From: Zwartia hollandica
GTDB taxonomy: Bacteria; Pseudomonadota; Gammaproteobacteria; Burkholderiales; Burkholderiaceae_B
Direction: 5' to 3'
NCBI RefSeq assembly: GCF_019923725.1
Contig: NZ_JAHXRI010000010.1
Location: 148,636 to 212,635, forward strand
Length of the DNA stretch: 64,000 bases
Numbering within the stretch: position 1 is the stretch's first letter; the number at the start of each line of letters is the position of its first letter. The notes under the pieces were generated by a model, which saw only the letters and a program-made list of their open reading frames with translations, had not been told where the DNA came from and did no database searches. The position numbers and the translations under genes are program-made. Of this stretch, positions 63,011-64,000 are shown piece by piece.

Positions 63011-64000
63011 TTAAGCTGCAGGAGTGCGAATCAAATAATCGAAGGCGCTGAGGGCTGCTTTGGCACCCTCACCTGCAGCGATCACGATCTGCTTATAAGG
63101 TACGGTGGTGCAGTCGCCTGCCGCAAGCACGCCTGGCACGTTTGTGTGGCCCTTCGCGTCTACAATGATCTCACCGAACTTACTAAGCTCAATCGTTTCT
63201 TTCAAAAACTCAGTGTTGGGCACTAAGCCGATCTGCACAAACACACCAGCAAGTGCCACATGCTGCTCAACGCCCGTCGTGCGATCTTTGAAACGAATCC
63301 CGTTCACAACGCTGCCGTCACCGGTGATTTCCATTGTTTGGGCATTGGTGTGCACGGTTACATTAGGCAAACTATTGAGCTTGTTGACCAACACGGCGTC
63401 GGCCTTAAGCTGATCTGCAAACTCAATCACCGTGACGTGCTCGACGATTCCAGCCAAATCGATGGCAGCCTCAATACCTGAGTTACCTCCACCAATCACT
63501 GCTGTGCGCTTGCCTTTAAACAAAGGACCATCGCAGTGTGGGCAATAGGCGACTCCCTTGTTTTTGTACTCTTGCTCGCCAGGTACATTGACATTGCGCC
63601 AGCGCGCACCAGTCGACAAGATCACTGAGCGCGCACGCAGTGCGCCACCGTTTTCCATCTCCACTGTCAATAAGCCCCCAGCAACTGAAGCAGGAACAAC
63701 TTTAGTTGCACGCTGCAAGTTCATGATATCGACTTCGTAGTGCCGCACTTGTTGCTCCAAGGCTGCAGCAAACTTTGGGCCATCCGTCTCTAAGACCGAG
63801 ATGTAGTTCTCGATTGCCATCGTGTCATTGGTCTGACCACCAAAACGCTCTGCAGCAACACCCACTCGAATCCCTTTGCGGGCAGCATAGACTGCAGCAG
63901 CGGCTCCTGCGGGTCCACCACCAACGATCAACATATCGTAGGCATCTTTTGCGTTCAACTTTGCGGCCTCGCGCTCAGCCGAGTTTGTATCGAGCTTGGC
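63011..64000 (-). CDS. ahpF: Alkyl hydroperoxide reductase subunit F, C-terminal part (runs off right edge)
   Basis: The flavoprotein disulfide reductase that passes NADH electrons to the peroxidase AhpC. The window holds 329 codons: FAD-binding [39 protein letters not shown], the redox motif CPHC in [17 protein letters not shown], the NAD site [17 protein letters not shown], and the end [13 protein letters not shown] to YLIRTPAA. The frame continues without a stop to base 64000 through [23 protein letters not shown], which matches the linker of AhpF, so the gene is not a stand-alone thioredoxin reductase starting at the TTG at 63958; the N-terminal double thioredoxin domain lies beyond the edge. 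Confidence 0.9.
   Translation of the reverse strand, partial: AKLDTNSAEREAAKLNAKDAYDMLIVGGGPAGAAAAVYAARKGIRVGVAAERFGGQTNDTMAIENYISVLETDGPKFAAALEQQVRHYEVDIMNLQRATKVVPASVAGGLLTVEMENGGALRARSVILSTGARWRNVNVPGEQEYKNKGVAYCPHCDGPLFKGKRTAVIGGGNSGIEAAIDLAGIVEHVTVIEFADQLKADAVLVNKLNSLPNVTVHTNAQTMEITGDGSVVNGIRFKDRTTGVEQHVALAGVFVQIGLVPNTEFLKETIELSKFGEIIVDAKGHTNVPGVLAAGDCTTVPYKQIVIAAGEGAKAALSAFDYLIRTPAA

Noticed and set aside
63011-63958. Stand-alone thioredoxin reductase
   Set aside because: The frame continues upstream to the window edge with AhpF linker sequence, and the core matches AhpF rather than TrxB.

Overview
The window reads as a chromosomal segment of a betaproteobacterium, most likely family Alcaligenaceae (Bordetella/Achromobacter relatives) but with a moderate GC content (judged by eye near the low-to-mid 50s percent). 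The reasons are the housekeeping gene content and order (lysC, tilS, accA, cysS, a TPR lipoprotein-like gene, cyclophilin, lpxH, suhB, trmJ, cysE), a TctC/Bug-type orphan solute-binding protein, and a Gram-negative porin. No insertion sequence, prophage, integrase, CRISPR array or rRNA was seen. Almost every base is in or next to a gene; the only stretch over 300 bases without a solid gene is 1429-2118.

Layout: 1-1428 is the N-terminal part of an autotransporter running off the left edge, with its promoter region to about 1850. 2119-2212 is tRNA-Ser(GCU). 2265-19598 is housekeeping: aspartokinase, tRNA lysidine synthetase, acetyl-CoA carboxylase alpha, AlkA-type glycosylase, cysteinyl-tRNA synthetase, TPR protein, cyclophilin, LpxH, TerC/CorC protein, inositol monophosphatase, TrmJ, serine acetyltransferase, a 3-oxoacid CoA-transferase pair, MutS and a JmjC-type ribosomal oxygenase. 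19605-24737 is a complete urease operon ureDABCEFG, divergent from a chromate transporter.

26280-39131 is a nitrogen-salvage island. A five-gene dipeptide-type ABC transporter diverges from an N-acyl-D-amino-acid deacylase, followed by an ArgE-like M20 peptidase, a diaminopropionate ammonia-lyase, an M20C carbamoylase/amidohydrolase, an N-carbamoyl-D-amino-acid hydrolase and a metallo-beta-lactamase-fold hydrolase. The main discovery of this reading is regulatory: a consensus-perfect sigma-54 promoter sits before the transporter with a near-perfect NtrC palindrome 141 bp upstream of the predicted start point, and the urease operon has its own sigma-54 promoter with two NtrC-like sites at about -106 and -128. 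Both systems therefore look like parts of one nitrogen-starvation regulon that imports amino-blocked (acyl, carbamoyl, D-) amino acid derivatives and releases ammonia from them and from urea.

39156-47595 is an operon with an AMP-forming acyl-CoA ligase, a complete branched-chain/aromatic-acid-type ABC transporter (LivGHMKF) and a second, phenylacetate-CoA-ligase-like enzyme: uptake plus CoA activation of an unknown carboxylic acid. It diverges from a carboxymuconolactone-decarboxylase-family gene across a perfect palindrome. 48465-57069 holds small accessory genes: a Bug protein, two different HIBADH-family dehydrogenases, an FGE-fold lipoprotein lacking one catalytic cysteine, two convergent outer-membrane beta-barrels, a porin with an adhesin-E-like partner, and a glutathione transferase-like protein. 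57145-60573 is a nitrate/sulfonate/taurine-type ABC transporter with two permeases. 60731-64000 has an MFS exporter, a quinone-oxidoreductase-like MDR protein, and the C-terminal two-thirds of AhpF running off the right edge.
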